Below, piece after piece: positions 12,001 to 23,341 of a stretch of 64,000 nt of DNA. Numbering within the stretch: position 1 is the stretch's first letter; every line of letters begins with the position of its first letter. The position numbers and the translations under genes are program-made. Source of the DNA: Pelagomonas calceolata (taxonomy: Eukaryota > Sar > Pelagophyceae > Pelagomonadales > Pelagomonadaceae); contig CAKKNE010000004.1 of the NCBI GenBank assembly GCA_918797485.1, positions 5,146,001 through 5,210,000 of the forward strand, in the 5' to 3' direction. The notes beneath the pieces are model-generated. The model did no database searches and was not told the origin of the DNA. It was given only the letters and a program-made list of their open reading frames with translations.

Positions 12001-15000
12001 TCACGCGGTACTCGTGCTGCCGCCACGACGCGCCCCACTCGCGGTGGTTGGCGCCGCGGCCCTCGTTCGCGCCGACGACCGGCGCGCCGCGCGAGACGGA
12101 CACGTCGAAGGCGCCGTCGTGCGCCATCTCGAGGGCGGCCTCGACGGCGGCGGCCGTGGCGTTGACGGGGATGTCCATCGTCGTCCGGCCCGCGAAGCGC
12201 AGGCGGTAGGACTGGAGGCCGTCGTCGGACGCCGGGCCGGCCCGGATCGACACGTCGTTGATCGTGATCGTCTGGATCGCGGTCGACGTCGTGAAGGTGT
12301 AGTCCATGGCCTGGTGGTCGAAGACGACGAGGAAGTAGTCCGAGGCGCCCTTGTGCTGCGGCTCGCCGCCGTAGTACCCGTGGACGAAGTGCGGCGTGTC
12401 GTCGCCCTTGCGCAGGTTGCCGAACGCGTCGCGCGCCTCGATGGTCAGCGTCGAGGGGACGCCCGCCACGAGCTGCGTCGTGAAGCCCGGGCCGACGGCC
12501 GTCGACGTCGGGCCGTGGAGCGGCCCGTGCACGACCGTCAGCTCGGGCGCCGCGTGCTTGCAGTGCGACGGCCGCGGGTAGACGTCCACGCCGTCGTAGG
12601 CGCGCTGCCACCAGTAGGGCGCCGAGGGCGCCGGGCAGCCCAGCAGCGGCTCGCCGCGGTGCGTGATCTCGACGTCGTACGGGCCGGCGATGGGCGCCGT
12701 GTACGTCGCCATGTACGTGCCGTTGCCGTGGTCCGTGACGAAGGCCCGGTACTGCACGTCGCCGTCGGTCTTGTGCGTCAGCAGGACGGAGAAGTCGTCG
12801 CCGCCCGCCCACAGGTTGTTCGAGAAGGCGTCCTTGGCCTGGATCGCGAAGACGCCCGTGTCGCCGGCCGCCGCCTCGACGAGGTAGTCCATGCCCGGCG
12901 CCGGCGCGGACTCGGCCTCGGACGTGTACGCCGTGGCCGCGCCCGGCTCGACCGTCAGCGTGAAGGGCGAGCACCGGTCCGCGTCGCCCAGGCCGCAGAA
13001 GATGTCCGTGCCGCCCGTCTTGACGCTGAGCTCGTAGGTGCCCGACTTGAGGGCCGTGTACGTGACGTCGTACTCGCCGTCGCCGACGTACTCGACGCGG
13101 CCCGAGAGCGTCGTGGGCCCCAGGATGTCGACGGCGATCTGGTCCGCCGAGTCGTCCTCGTCGAGCGGTCGGATCAGCTTGTTGCCGGTGGCGTCCTTGG
13201 TCGTCACGCGGAAGGTCTGCTTCACGCCGCTCACGGCCGCCGTCAGGGCGGCCCCCGTCGCCGTCGTGAAGGGGAAGTCCGCGCGGCCCGGCACGATCGT
13301 CGTCGCGAACGGCGAGCCGGCGATGTGGGACGCGTGGTAGAGCGCCGTGGAGGGGACCGTCTCGTAGACGACGGAGTAGCTGGACCAGGCGAGGCGCACG
13401 CGCGCCGCGCCCGTGAGCTCGCGCCACTCCACGACGAGGTCGTGGAAGACGCCGCCCGTCAGCGGCACCTCGGCGCGCTGGCCGTCCGACGCGAAGGTCG
13501 CGTTCTCCCAGCCGTCCATGACGAGCTCGTGGTCCACGTAGACGCGCGCGCCGTCGTCGAAGAAGACGTAGAGCGTGTACACGTCCGTCGAGGGCGGCAC
13601 GACCTTGCCGCTCCAGCGCGCCGACACGTAGTCGCGGCCGTAGGGCGTCACGGCGCCGTGGCCCCAGTCGAAGTCGATCTTCGGGTCCACGCGCACGACC
13701 GTCGGGTCGCCCTGCAGCCAGGCGTTGTCGAAGTACTCGGCCGCGAGGCCGCCCTGCACGAGCTGGCGCACGACGACGTCGGCGTCGCCCGTCGCCGCCG
13801 GCGTGTAGCTGCCCGTGTAGGACGGCAGGCCGGCGACCTTCTCCTCGACGCGCACGCGCGGCGTGCTGCCCGTGAGCGACGCCGCGTCGCCGGCCACGAT
13901 CTCGCTGGACGCGCACGCCGCGTCGCTGCCCGTGAGCAGCGTCGCGTCGCAGCCCAGGAGCTCGAGGTCGCCGAGCTCCGAGCGGAACGTGACCATCCAG
14001 TCCGCCTGGCCGTAGTTCCGCTCGGCCTTGGCGACGTCGACGCGGTCGAGCGTCGGCAGCGCCTCGAGGGCCGCCTTGACGGCCGAGGCCGGCGCGTCGT
14101 AGGGGATCGGCGCCGTCGTCTCGTTGTAGAACGTCAGGGCGAAGGTGCCGTCCAGGGGCGTCGGGTCGCCGCCCGTCGTCGTCACCGTCTGCTCCTCGTA
14201 GACGTACGGCGAGGCCTGCATCTCGCGCAGGTTGCCGAGCTGCTTCGTGAAGGTGACCGTGTACTTGATGGAGTTGCCCAGCACCTCCTTGGCGACGTTG
14301 ACCTCGTCGACGGACGCGATCTCCTGGAGCCGCGTCTTGACCGTCGCCGCCGACGCGTCGAAGGCGATGTCGCGCGAGTAGTGGCCCTCGTAGGCCACGG
14401 AGAAGGTCCCGCCCAGGCCGGACTCGCCCTTGACGAGCTCGACGACGTTGTACCCGTCGGCGTTGCTGTATGTGGTGCCGTCGGCGTCGAGCACGACGAG
14501 GTTCCCGACGTCGCCCACGGGGCTCACGAAGGTGACGTCCCACGACGAGCCCTTGAAGGCGTCGGGGTTGATGCCGTCCTGGGCCGTGCCCGCCGTCACG
14601 ACGACGTCGTTGATGCCGTCGAGCTTCTCGAGGGCGTGCTCGACCTCGAGCGCCGTCGACGCGGTGCCGCCGCCGTCGAACTTGGTCTTGAGCGTCGTCG
14701 TAGTGTCCGCGCCGCCGTCGAGCTGCAGAACGAATTCGCATTCGGCTGAAACGTCGACCGCGTCGTCGCAGACGACGTGCACCGACTGCACGTCGGGCAC
14801 GAACTCGACGTCCGAGCTGAGCACGATGATCTGCGTCTCCGTGACGCCCTCCTGGACGCGCGACACCCAGGCGTCCGCCGGGCTCACGCCCGCCCCGCCC
14901 ACGAGGATTTCCAACAGGGGCCGCGGGCCGAGGTCCGTCGTGAACGTGACGTCGTACTGGAAGCCGTCGTGCGCCGTCCCGTTGCGCGTCACGTCGACGG

Positions 15001-18000
15001 CCTCGACGTTGCCGAGGGCCTCGAGGGCCACCTTGACCACGTAGGGCGACGCGTCCGCGCCCAGCTGCTCCGTCTTGCCGGAGCAGTGGGCCGGCAGGTT
15101 GACCTGCGGCGTCTCGCCGCGCATGTAGCCCAGCCCGTCGTTGTCGCCGCAGCCCGTGGCGTTCGAGTTGTTGTACGTGAGCGTGAAGAGGCCGTCGAAG
15201 TCGCGCGCGAAGTGCAGCCGCTGGATCTCGTAGGTCGCGGGGTTGTACGTCGCGACGCCGCCGTCGGCGTAGTGCGCGTAGTCGCCCTCATCATTATGAC
15301 GCCAGAGCTCCGTGAAGAAGACGTCCAGGCCCTCGCGGCCGCGCGACGCCGTCAGGTCCCGGAGCGGCGCGCCGGAGGCCTTCTTGGGCTCGATCGTGAA
15401 CGTGTTCGCCCGGCCCTTGAGGAACTCCGTGACCTTGGAGAGGCCGTGGTCGACCTGGTAGTAGCCGGGCCCCGACGACAGCTCGAGCGTCGGCACGTCG
15501 CCGACGCGCTCGAGGAACGTGACCGTGTACGTGCCGAAGGACTGGCCGTACGTCGTCTCGTTGCTCCGCGTGACGTGCACCCGGCCGATGTCGAGGTTGT
15601 CCGCCGCGAGGGTCTGCTCCCAGGTCTGCGGCGTGTCCATGCCGCTGAGGCCGGCGCTGAACTCCGTCTTGGGCGTGAGGCCCAGCCGCACGTAGACGTC
15701 GCCGATGCCCAGGTCCACGCTCACGACCTGCTGCTCGTAGACGACGCCGGCCATGCCCACGCTGAGGGCCGAGCCGCTCGCCGTCGTCTGCGCCGCCGCC
15801 GCGCCCGCGCGCGCCGCGACCGTGAGCGACGCGCGCGACAGCACGCCGCCGCCCAACAAATTGAAGGGCTGGACCTTGAAGGCGTAGAGGGCGTCCGTCG
15901 TGAGGCCGGCGACCTCGTAGTCGAGCACGTCCGGCGCGTCCGTGCCGTCGTAGACGAGGACCGCGGGCGTGCCCGGCAGCACCGTCTCGACGTACACGTT
16001 CGGGCGGTGGTAGTAGTCGTCGGTGCCCGCGTCCACGAGGCGGCCCGCCGTCGCGCGCATGAGCGGCACGTCGCCCGCCTCGGAGTCGAACGTGACCATC
16101 CACTCGAAGCCGCCGAAGGCGTCCGTCTGGTTGCGCGACACCGTGACGACCGAGATGGTCTCCAGATTCTCGAGCTCGGCCTTGACGGCGACGGCGTCGG
16201 CGTCCACGGGGATCGCGACCGTCTCCTCGCCGCGGAAGGACAGCGTGAACGAGCCCGACAGCTCGTTCGTGCCGGCCAGGAGCCGCTCGACCGACACGTC
16301 GTGGGGGTCGGTGGCGGTGTAGGCGTCGACCTGGGCCTTGTCGACGGCCATGAGGGGCACCTGGCCCCGACCGTAGAACGTGACCGTCTTGTTGGTGTTG
16401 CCGTACATGCCGTCGTAGCCCGTGACGTTGACGCACTTGTCGCGCGTCGTCTTTCCATAATTACAGCCGATGGCGTTGGCGATGGCGTGCTCCCACTCCG
16501 AGTCCGGCGCCGCCCGCTCGAGGGGCTTGGTCCACTTGCCGTTGACGTAGAGGCGCACGACGGAGTCGAACTTCGTGTTCTCGAAGAGGATGCGCTGGCG
16601 CTCGGGCGACGGGCGGTCCGCGTCGATGACGACGCGCTGGACCTCCTGCTTGACCGGGTCCGGGTCCGCCACAGTATTTAAAGAAGCGCCGGGGTACATG
16701 AAGAGCCGGTAGCCCGAGATGGGCGAGCCGCCCGTCGCGTTGTGGTAGGGCGCGCGCCAGCGCACGTGCACCGACGTCTCGCCGACGTCGACGTTCGTCG
16801 GCCGCACGAGGGCGTAGGACTGGTTCCCGTACGTGCCGTCGCGGACGCCGTCGTCGATGCCCGGCACGGTCGCGGCGATCATCGACGTGACCGGCGACTT
16901 CGCCGACCGGCCCAACCCATTCACGGCCTGGACGTAGAAGCGGTAGAGCTCGCCCTCGTCGAGCTCGCCGACGACGTGGCGCATGACGCCGAAGCGGCCC
17001 GGCAGGACGTCGACGCTCCCGAGCCCGCCCTCGTCGCGCGGCCCCGCGCCGAACGTCTCCATGGGCACCTTCTCGAAGGCCTTCTTGCCCGGGCGGCCCA
17101 TCCAGAGCTGGTAGGCCGTGATGTTCGCGCCGCCGTTGTCGACGGGCGCGCGCCACTCGACGGCGACCTGGCCGTGCTTGAACATGCGGTCCGAGTTCGC
17201 CTGGTACAGGGACTCGCGGACGCCGTAGGCGGACATGCTCACCTGCCGCGGCGCCAGCGGCGCCATGGGCGCGCGCGGGTTCCGCACCGTGAAGACGGAC
17301 GGGTCCGAGAACTCCCCGCGGCAGATGAGGTCCGCGTCGCGCGCGTTGCAGTAGTTCACGGCGCGCACCGTGAACCGGTACTGCTTGCCCGACTCGAGGC
17401 CGACGCTCGTGCGCGTGCGCACGACGAACTCCGTCACGTCGGGCTGGTCCGTGCCGTCGAAGACGAGGCGCGGCCGGCCGCCGGCCCACTCGTCCATCCA
17501 GAGCTCGTAGCCCATGACGCCCGCGCCGCCGTCCGTCGTCGGGTGGTCCCACGCGACGGCCAGCGAGACGGAGCTCGAGTTCACGAGGCGCACGGGCGGC
17601 GGCGCGCCCGGCGCGTTCCACGACGGCGTCTCGTACTCGGGCGCCGAGAGCTCGTAGGCGCCGAAGCCCAGGTCGTTGTGCCACCGCGCGCGCGCGTAGT
17701 AGCGCTCGCCCGTCGCGAGGCCCAGGAGGTCGTAGGCGTACGGCGCGCCGCCGCTCAGGTCCGTCGCCGTCGCGACGCACTCGCCGAGCGGGCCGTCGGC
17801 GCAGCTGCCCGGGCCCGAGCCGCGCGTCACCTCCGTCACGGTCACGTTGAGGCCCGAGCAGTCGCCCGCGCCGGCGCCGTCGCGGTAGTCGCCCTCGCAG
17901 GCGCCGCCCGTCAGCGTCGAGTTGGGCTGCGCCCAGTCGAGCGTCGCCACGTCGCCGCCGTTGCAGACGTCGTCGCCCCAGCGGTTGGTCTTGCAGCCGC

Positions 18001-21000
18001 CGAAGGTGACGAACCACGTGTAGCCGTCGTGGTTCGACGCGCGCGAGACCTCGACGTCGCCGACGTGCTCCATGGCCTCGAGCGCGGCCTCGAAGGCCGC
18101 GGGCGACGCGTCGTGCGGGATCGGGCCCGAGTAGTCGCACTCCGTCGGCGACCAGAAACGGCCCGGGTAGGGCGCCCGGGGCGCGCGGTAGAGGCCCGCG
18201 CGCGTGTCGTTGCAGAACGTCAGCTGGAACGAGCCCTGGAGCGGCCGCGAGCCCTTCATGCGCTCGCTCACGGAGACCGTCGCCTTCGGGTAGAGGGGCG
18301 GGTTGTTCAGGAACCGGTCTAAGGTCGTGCCGCGCTGGACGCCGTCGTTCACGCCGCTCCGCGAGAAGTTCGCGCCGAGCGGCAGGAGCGTCGTGTCGTC
18401 GGGGACGAGCATGGCGACGTCCCGCGCGTTCGCCGGCCAGTAGCCCGGGTTGCTCACGAAGGAGATGGTCCAGGCGTACTCGCGGCGCGGCCCCGGCGCC
18501 GACCGCACGACGTCCACCGTGCCGACGTTCGGCAGCTGCTCGAGCCGCGCCTTCATCGTCGACGCCGCGGCGTTGTACTCGATCGGCTCCGTCGTGTGCC
18601 GCCGCAGGGTCAGCGTGAACGTGCCGCCGAGCTCGACGCCGCTCCGCGAGGCGCAGTACACGCAGTGGCGCACGTCCGCCGCCGTCTCGGCGCCGTCCGC
18701 GTAGAGCTTGAGGTGCGCGCCGCTCCCGGTCAGCTTGTCCTCGGCGATCTGCAGGGCCTCGACGTTGCCGCCGACGCCCGAGCCGCGGAACTCGACCGCA
18801 TAGAGGCGCTCGTTCGCGCTGTAGGGCGCGGCCATGTCCGACGACCAGTCCGAGACGTTGACGCCCGTGACGCCCTGGGACTCGAGGGCCTGGATCGTGT
18901 CGAGGGCGATGAGCGCCGCCTCGACCTCCTTGTCCGTGGCCTGGAACGAGATGGCCGCCGTCGTCTCGCCGCGGAAGCGCAGCTTGTACGTGCCGCCGAG
19001 GCCGGCGATGCCCTCGCGGTTGCGGTAGACGTCGATGCGCCGCAGGCCCTCGAGGTTGTTGACGTTGCCCACGAGCGCGGGCACGGGGCCCACGTAGTCC
19101 GTGACGGAGTTGAACGTGATGTTCATGGCCGCCTCGTAGCCGACGTGCGGCGAGTGGCCGTCCTCGACGACGAGCCGCCCGTCGCCGCCGTCGATGCACG
19201 CCGTCGTCGCGCCGCCGCCGACGCCCGTGAACGTCACGGTCACGTCGTTGATGTTCGTGAGCTCCTCGAGCGCGGCCTCGACGACCGCGGGGTTCGCGTT
19301 GTAGGCGATGCTGCGCGTCGTGAGGCCGTCGAACGTGAACGTGAAGCTCCCGCCCGACGCGTCGCACTCGACGAGCTGCGTCTCGAGGCGCGACGTGCCG
19401 CCCGCCGGCGACGTGCCGTCGAAGTCGTCGTCGAGCTTCAGGTGGATGAGCTGGACCTCGGAGAAGTTCCGCCAGGCCGGCAGCTCCGTCCGCACGACCT
19501 GCACCTCCGTCGTCGCGTTCATCGAGAGGCGCACGGCCTGGACCTCGTCGACGAACGGCTCGCCGGCCCACTCGACGCGGTACGAGTCGACGGCGTCGCC
19601 GCCGTCCCGGACCGGGTCCTCGAGGGAGAGCCGGAGCGACGTCGCGTCGAGCACGGCCAGCGACACGTTCACGGGCGCGCCGGGCCGGAAGGGCGTCGGC
19701 GCCACGTAGGGCGGCGTCGTCATCGTCCAGGGCCCCTGGCCCAGGGCGTTGACCGCCGCCACGCGCACGTAGTAGGGCACGCGCGTCTCGAGCTTCGAGA
19801 TCGTCAGGTCCAGGTCCGCCAGGTCCGTGATCGCGGCCGAGCCGAGCGGCAGGCCGTTGAGCGGGTCCAGGGAGTTGAAGGGCGGGAAGACGCCCTGCCG
19901 CTGGAGGAACGTCGTGGCCGACACGGCCGTGCCGGTCATGTCGAGGTCGTCCGCGGTCAGCATCGGCACGTCGCCGAGCTCCGTGAGGAACGTGATGGAC
20001 CACGTCGCGCCGCCGTTCTCGTCGGGCGCCGTGCGGCTGACCGCGACGGAGCCGATCGTCGAGAGGGCCTCGAGGGCCGCCTCGACGTCGTACGCCGACG
20101 ACGTGTAGGGCAGGTAGCCCGTCCGCTGGCCCCGGAACTCCAGGGCGAAGTCGCCGCTCACGGCGACGCTCGTCGACTTCTGCACGAGCGTCACGTTCGC
20201 CGTCGAGTTCTTGTTGTCGTACGGCAGGAACGACACGCCGCGCTGGAAGTTCTGGACGCCCTGGCCGTCGACGTTCGACCGGTGGTTGACGGCGCAGTTC
20301 GGGTCGCCGCAGATGGCGATCATGGGCAGGTCGCCGGCGTTCGTGTCGAACGTGACGCGGTAGAGGCACGTGCCCGTGCGCCGCTTCTCGAGCCACTCGA
20401 TGCCCTCCGAGCCGTCGTCCTTGACGCCGGCCGACTCCACGGAGACCGTGACGCGGCCGATCGTGCTGAGGGCCTCCAGCTCGGACTGGACGATGTCGGT
20501 CCGCCCCTCGGTCGTCGTCGCGACGGTCATGGTGTCGTCGCCCGCCTGCGCGCTGCTGGACGGGCCGTCCTCGGGGCCCGCCGCGTCGCGGCTCACCGAG
20601 ATGGAGAGCTCGTCGAGGTTGCCCGCCGTGGTGCTGAAGGTGACGTCCCAGTCGCACTCGTGGCTGCCGAGCGTCGCCGACGACGCGACGTCGACCTCGT
20701 AGAACGCGTCCAGGGCCTCGAGCTCGGCCTCGATCTTGGCGCCGGCCACGGAGCAGTCGCCGCCGTTGGCCGCGTAGATGTAGCCCGTCGTCTCGCGGCC
20801 GTAGCCGAGGCGGAAGGTCGTGCGCGGCGACACGGCGGCGTCGCCGCCGCTCGCCGTCGTGTCGACCGTCCGACTCGAGATGCGCTGCACCTCGGGGACG
20901 GCGTCGCCGCACTCGCCGGTCTTGGGGTCCGACGCGGCGAAGATCTTGCCCGTAATTTGGCCCCCGAACTCGAGGTAGAAGTAGTCGTTCTTCGTGTCGT

Positions 21001-22632
21001 TGCCGCCGCCGCGCGTCACGTTGAGCAGCTGGATCTCCTTCATCGTGCCCTCGCGGAGCACCTCGATTTTGGCCCGCGCGTCGACGCCGATGAGGTTGGC
21101 CGTCGAGGCGATCTCGAAGTCGAAGTCGTCGCCGAGGTCCTTCTCCCACGTGCGCTCGGCGTCGTCGAGGAACGACACGGTCCAGACGTAGCCGTTCTCG
21201 GGGTCCGGGCCGCTCCGCGAGACGGCCACCGTCCCCGCCGGCACGCCCGGCAGGCGCGTCAGGGCCTCGACGACGTCCTCGGCGGTCGCGTCGTGCTGGA
21301 TCACCGTCGTGCCGGGGTGCACGCCGTCGACGCCCGCGAAGCTCACGTTGAAGCTGCCGCTCAGCGTGTTGCCCGCGCGCACCTCGGAGGTCTCGACCCA
21401 GGGGTCGCCGCTCAGGCCCAGGAGCGTGCCCTCGTAGACGGGCGTCAGGAGCGGCTGGTCGCCGCCCTGGTCGTCGTGGACGAAGGTCACCCACCAGCTG
21501 AAGCCGCCGAAGGGCTGCGCGTCGCCCCGCACGACGGTCACGTCCGTGACCGTGTCCAGGAGCTCGAGCGCGTCCTCGACCTCGCCCGCGGTCGCGTCCG
21601 CGGCGATGAGCGCCGTCGTGTCGCCGCCGAAGGTCAGGCGGAAGGTGCCGCTGATGGCGTTGCCCTCCGTCTCCGTCGCCACCGTCACCGTCGAGCCGAG
21701 CGTCAGCCCCGACGCGTCGAGGACCTGGAGCTGCGGCAGGTCGGCGAGCGTCTCGTTGAACTGGATCTGCCACTGGAAGCCGGCGCGGCCGTCGATGGAG
21801 ACGTCCTCGCGCTTCACCTTGGTGACCATGCCGAGGCCCACGTTTTGCAGCGCCTCGACCATGGCGAGGACGGACGTCCGGCCGCAGCACGCCGCGGCCG
21901 ACGCGGGGATGGCGCCCGTGTACTGGAGCGTGCCGCCCGTCGGCCGCGTGTCCAGGGCCAGCGCGAAGGTGCCCGCCAGCGTCGAGCCGGCCGGCGCCGT
22001 CGCCGTCACCCACTGCTCCTCGCGGTGCGGCCGCGCGAGCGTCCGCACGAGCTGGATCTCGTCCACGTCCTTGCCTGTGTGGAAATCAAAATTTTACGGC
22101 GCGTTCGTGCTGAATCGTCGCGTCGTCCTCCACGCCATCGACGCGACGCCGACGCACTGGTTGATTTCCACACAGGTCCTTGCCGAAGGTGCGGATCGTC
22201 TGGAGCTCGTTCGCGCCCAGGTACGTGCTCGTCGTCACGGTCTGGACCTCGGCCACGCCGGGGTTCGTGTCCCATTCGACCTGGTAGCTCTGGACCTGTG
22301 TGGAAAGCAACCGGTGTTTCGGGCGCACCCGATAATTCTTCACGAAGTCATTTCGCGGCGATGATGCGGCCGCGCTGGCTCCGTCGAGCGGTGGGGAACC
22401 GACACCGCCACGCCATCGAGCAGGCGTCGCGTCGATGGCGTGGAGGTCGTAAAATTTTGCTTTCCACGCGGCTCCGGACGGCCGCGCCGCCGTCGCTCAG
22501 CGGCGGCGCCCAGGCCACCTCGACGCTGTCGCCGCCGACGATCTCCAGCAGCGCGTCCGTCGGCGCCGACGGCACGCGCAGCTCCGCGCGCGCCGCGGCA
22601 AATAATACGAGCAGCCCGCGGAGGGGCTGCAT
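1..22632 (-). CDS. Giant secreted/surface multidomain protein (FN3, PA14, filamin-like, ~30 beta-repeat modules), 3' end outside window
   Basis: Read on the minus strand in three exons: 22632-22480, 22295-22184, and 22074 running off the left edge. The last exon is open for over 22 kb, so the protein has at least 7,447 residues. It starts with a short signal peptide (MQPLRGLLVLFAAARA) and a fibronectin III domain (EVAWAPPLSDGGA, then YQVEWD). About 30 copies of a module of roughly 100 residues follow, with the pattern G-T-F-x-L-x-F-x-G-x-T-T, then A-L-E-x-L, then W-x-V-T-F and G-D-x-P-x-L. Three PA14 domains lie near residues 2857-3004, 4257-4431 and 5670-5821 (for example GQYFNNRWLYGD and VNDGARLFVDGEL). 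Filamin-like repeats follow them (for example VTTKDATGNK, then SGTYELSV), and more fibronectin III domains fill the last 2,000 residues. This architecture suggests a cell-surface or matrix adhesion protein; the exact role is unknown. Both introns are introners. No transmembrane segment was identified in the visible part. The large Arg-rich ORFs on the opposite strand and in other frames are shadows. Confidence 0.9.
22075..22175 (+). mobile_element. Introner (internally shortened, young), intron 2 of the giant FN3/PA14 gene
   Basis: This 101-bp element has a near-perfect CTGTGTGGAAATCAA terminal repeat at each end and perfect GTCCTTGC duplications (22067-22074 and 22176-22183). On the gene strand the intron is 22183 down to 22075, with a GC donor (GCAAGGAC) and CACACAG acceptor. 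Phase 1 splicing rebuilds a Gly codon, giving the join TF-GKD-VDEIQ. It lacks the middle of the ~200-bp family and lies antisense to the gene. The perfect duplication suggests recent insertion. Confidence 0.95.
22296..22471 (-). mobile_element. Introner, intron 1 of the giant FN3/PA14 gene
   Basis: This 176-bp element begins CTGTGTGGAAAGCAA and ends GCTTTCCACGCGG. Its flanks are CTCTGGAC (22288-22295) and CTCCGGAC (22472-22479), an 8-bp target duplication with one mismatch. In the gene's direction the intron is 22479 down to 22296: donor GTCCGG in the target copy, acceptor CACACAG in the terminal repeat. Splicing is phase 0 and joins A51 to the VQSYQVEWD strand of the first FN3 domain. The donor-side terminal repeat has lost its CAG; the acceptor-side repeat is intact. 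The element is sense to the gene by comparison with the ~200-bp copies. Confidence 0.93.
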
Positions 22633-23341
22633 TTTTTGGTGCCTACTCTTCGGGTATGTAAGCTTCGCTTTTTGGGCGCTTTAGGCCGTGGGGCGCGCTG
22701 CTCAGGAGTCGGTCTTCTCCTGCGCAGCGTGCGGCACGCCCTAAATCCAGCCTGGCTAGCCTGTGGCTGTCCCTGGAGCGCCTCTGCAGCACTACCTGCA
22801 CGCTCTTCGCTGCCCTGCGTCTCCCGGGCAGCAAAGAAGCGCGTACCACCCCGTTGCGACCGTGCAGCCGGCGCGGGTGTGGGTTTTTTGGCAGGTTATT
22901 GGTCGCTGCGCCCAGGTCTCTCCAGCGGACGGAAGAAAACCCCCTAGCCTTACAAAATATGAGCGCTCGCCCTCTTGCCAGAACGACCCCGCCACGCCGT
23001 GGCGCAGCGGTGCGGCGCCCGGGATCGCGCGCGCACTCGTCCGGGGCAGCCGGGCGCTTGCAGCCCCCCAAGACAATATGAAGGGCGCTTCCACGCGCGA
23101 GAGACGTCCCCGCATCAGCTTTGCCGCAGAGCGAGCCCTCGGCTGCGACGGCAGGTCGGGGTCGCGTCCAGCAGCGGCCCTCGTCGAGCCTCCAATCCGG
23201 CACGAGAGCGGCGCGGCTGCCAGCTCGCAGTCGTTTGGGAGGGCCAGGCCCCGTCCTCGGCAGCGCGCGCGTCGTCGACGCGAAAGGCAGCGTTTTGGGA
23301 GCAGGCTCACTGGAAGGCCTGGGCTCAGCCCTCGCTTCGGC
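22633..23341. other. Divergent intergenic/promoter region (giant gene / Tubby-like gene)
   Basis: This is 709 bp between two divergent start codons. ORFs cross it, but they carry no recognisable motif and read as random Arg/Pro-rich sequence. An ATG in frame with the Tubby-like gene at 23078 could lengthen that protein by 88 residues, but the added sequence looks non-coding. No clear TATA box or repeat was seen. Confidence 0.6.

Noticed and set aside
5858-14749. Plus-strand open frame of 2,963 codons, and similar long frames at 125-2263, 3272-5575 and 18596-22684
   Set aside because: They are antisense to the giant gene, consist of Arg/Val/Ala/Asp-rich low-complexity sequence with no domain, and arise because GC-rich codons on the other strand avoid stops.
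16461-22013. Minus-strand 1,850-codon frame (and 5742-9368, 11514-14741) in a different frame from the giant gene
   Set aside because: The alternative minus-strand frame gives FN3, PA14 and filamin-like sequence continuously; these frames give only Arg/Gly/Pro-rich sequence.
22763-23341. Upstream in-frame extension of the Tubby-like gene
   Set aside because: The translated sequence is random-looking (many Arg, Pro, Gln, Trp) with no resemblance to Tubby N-termini, and other frames are equally open.
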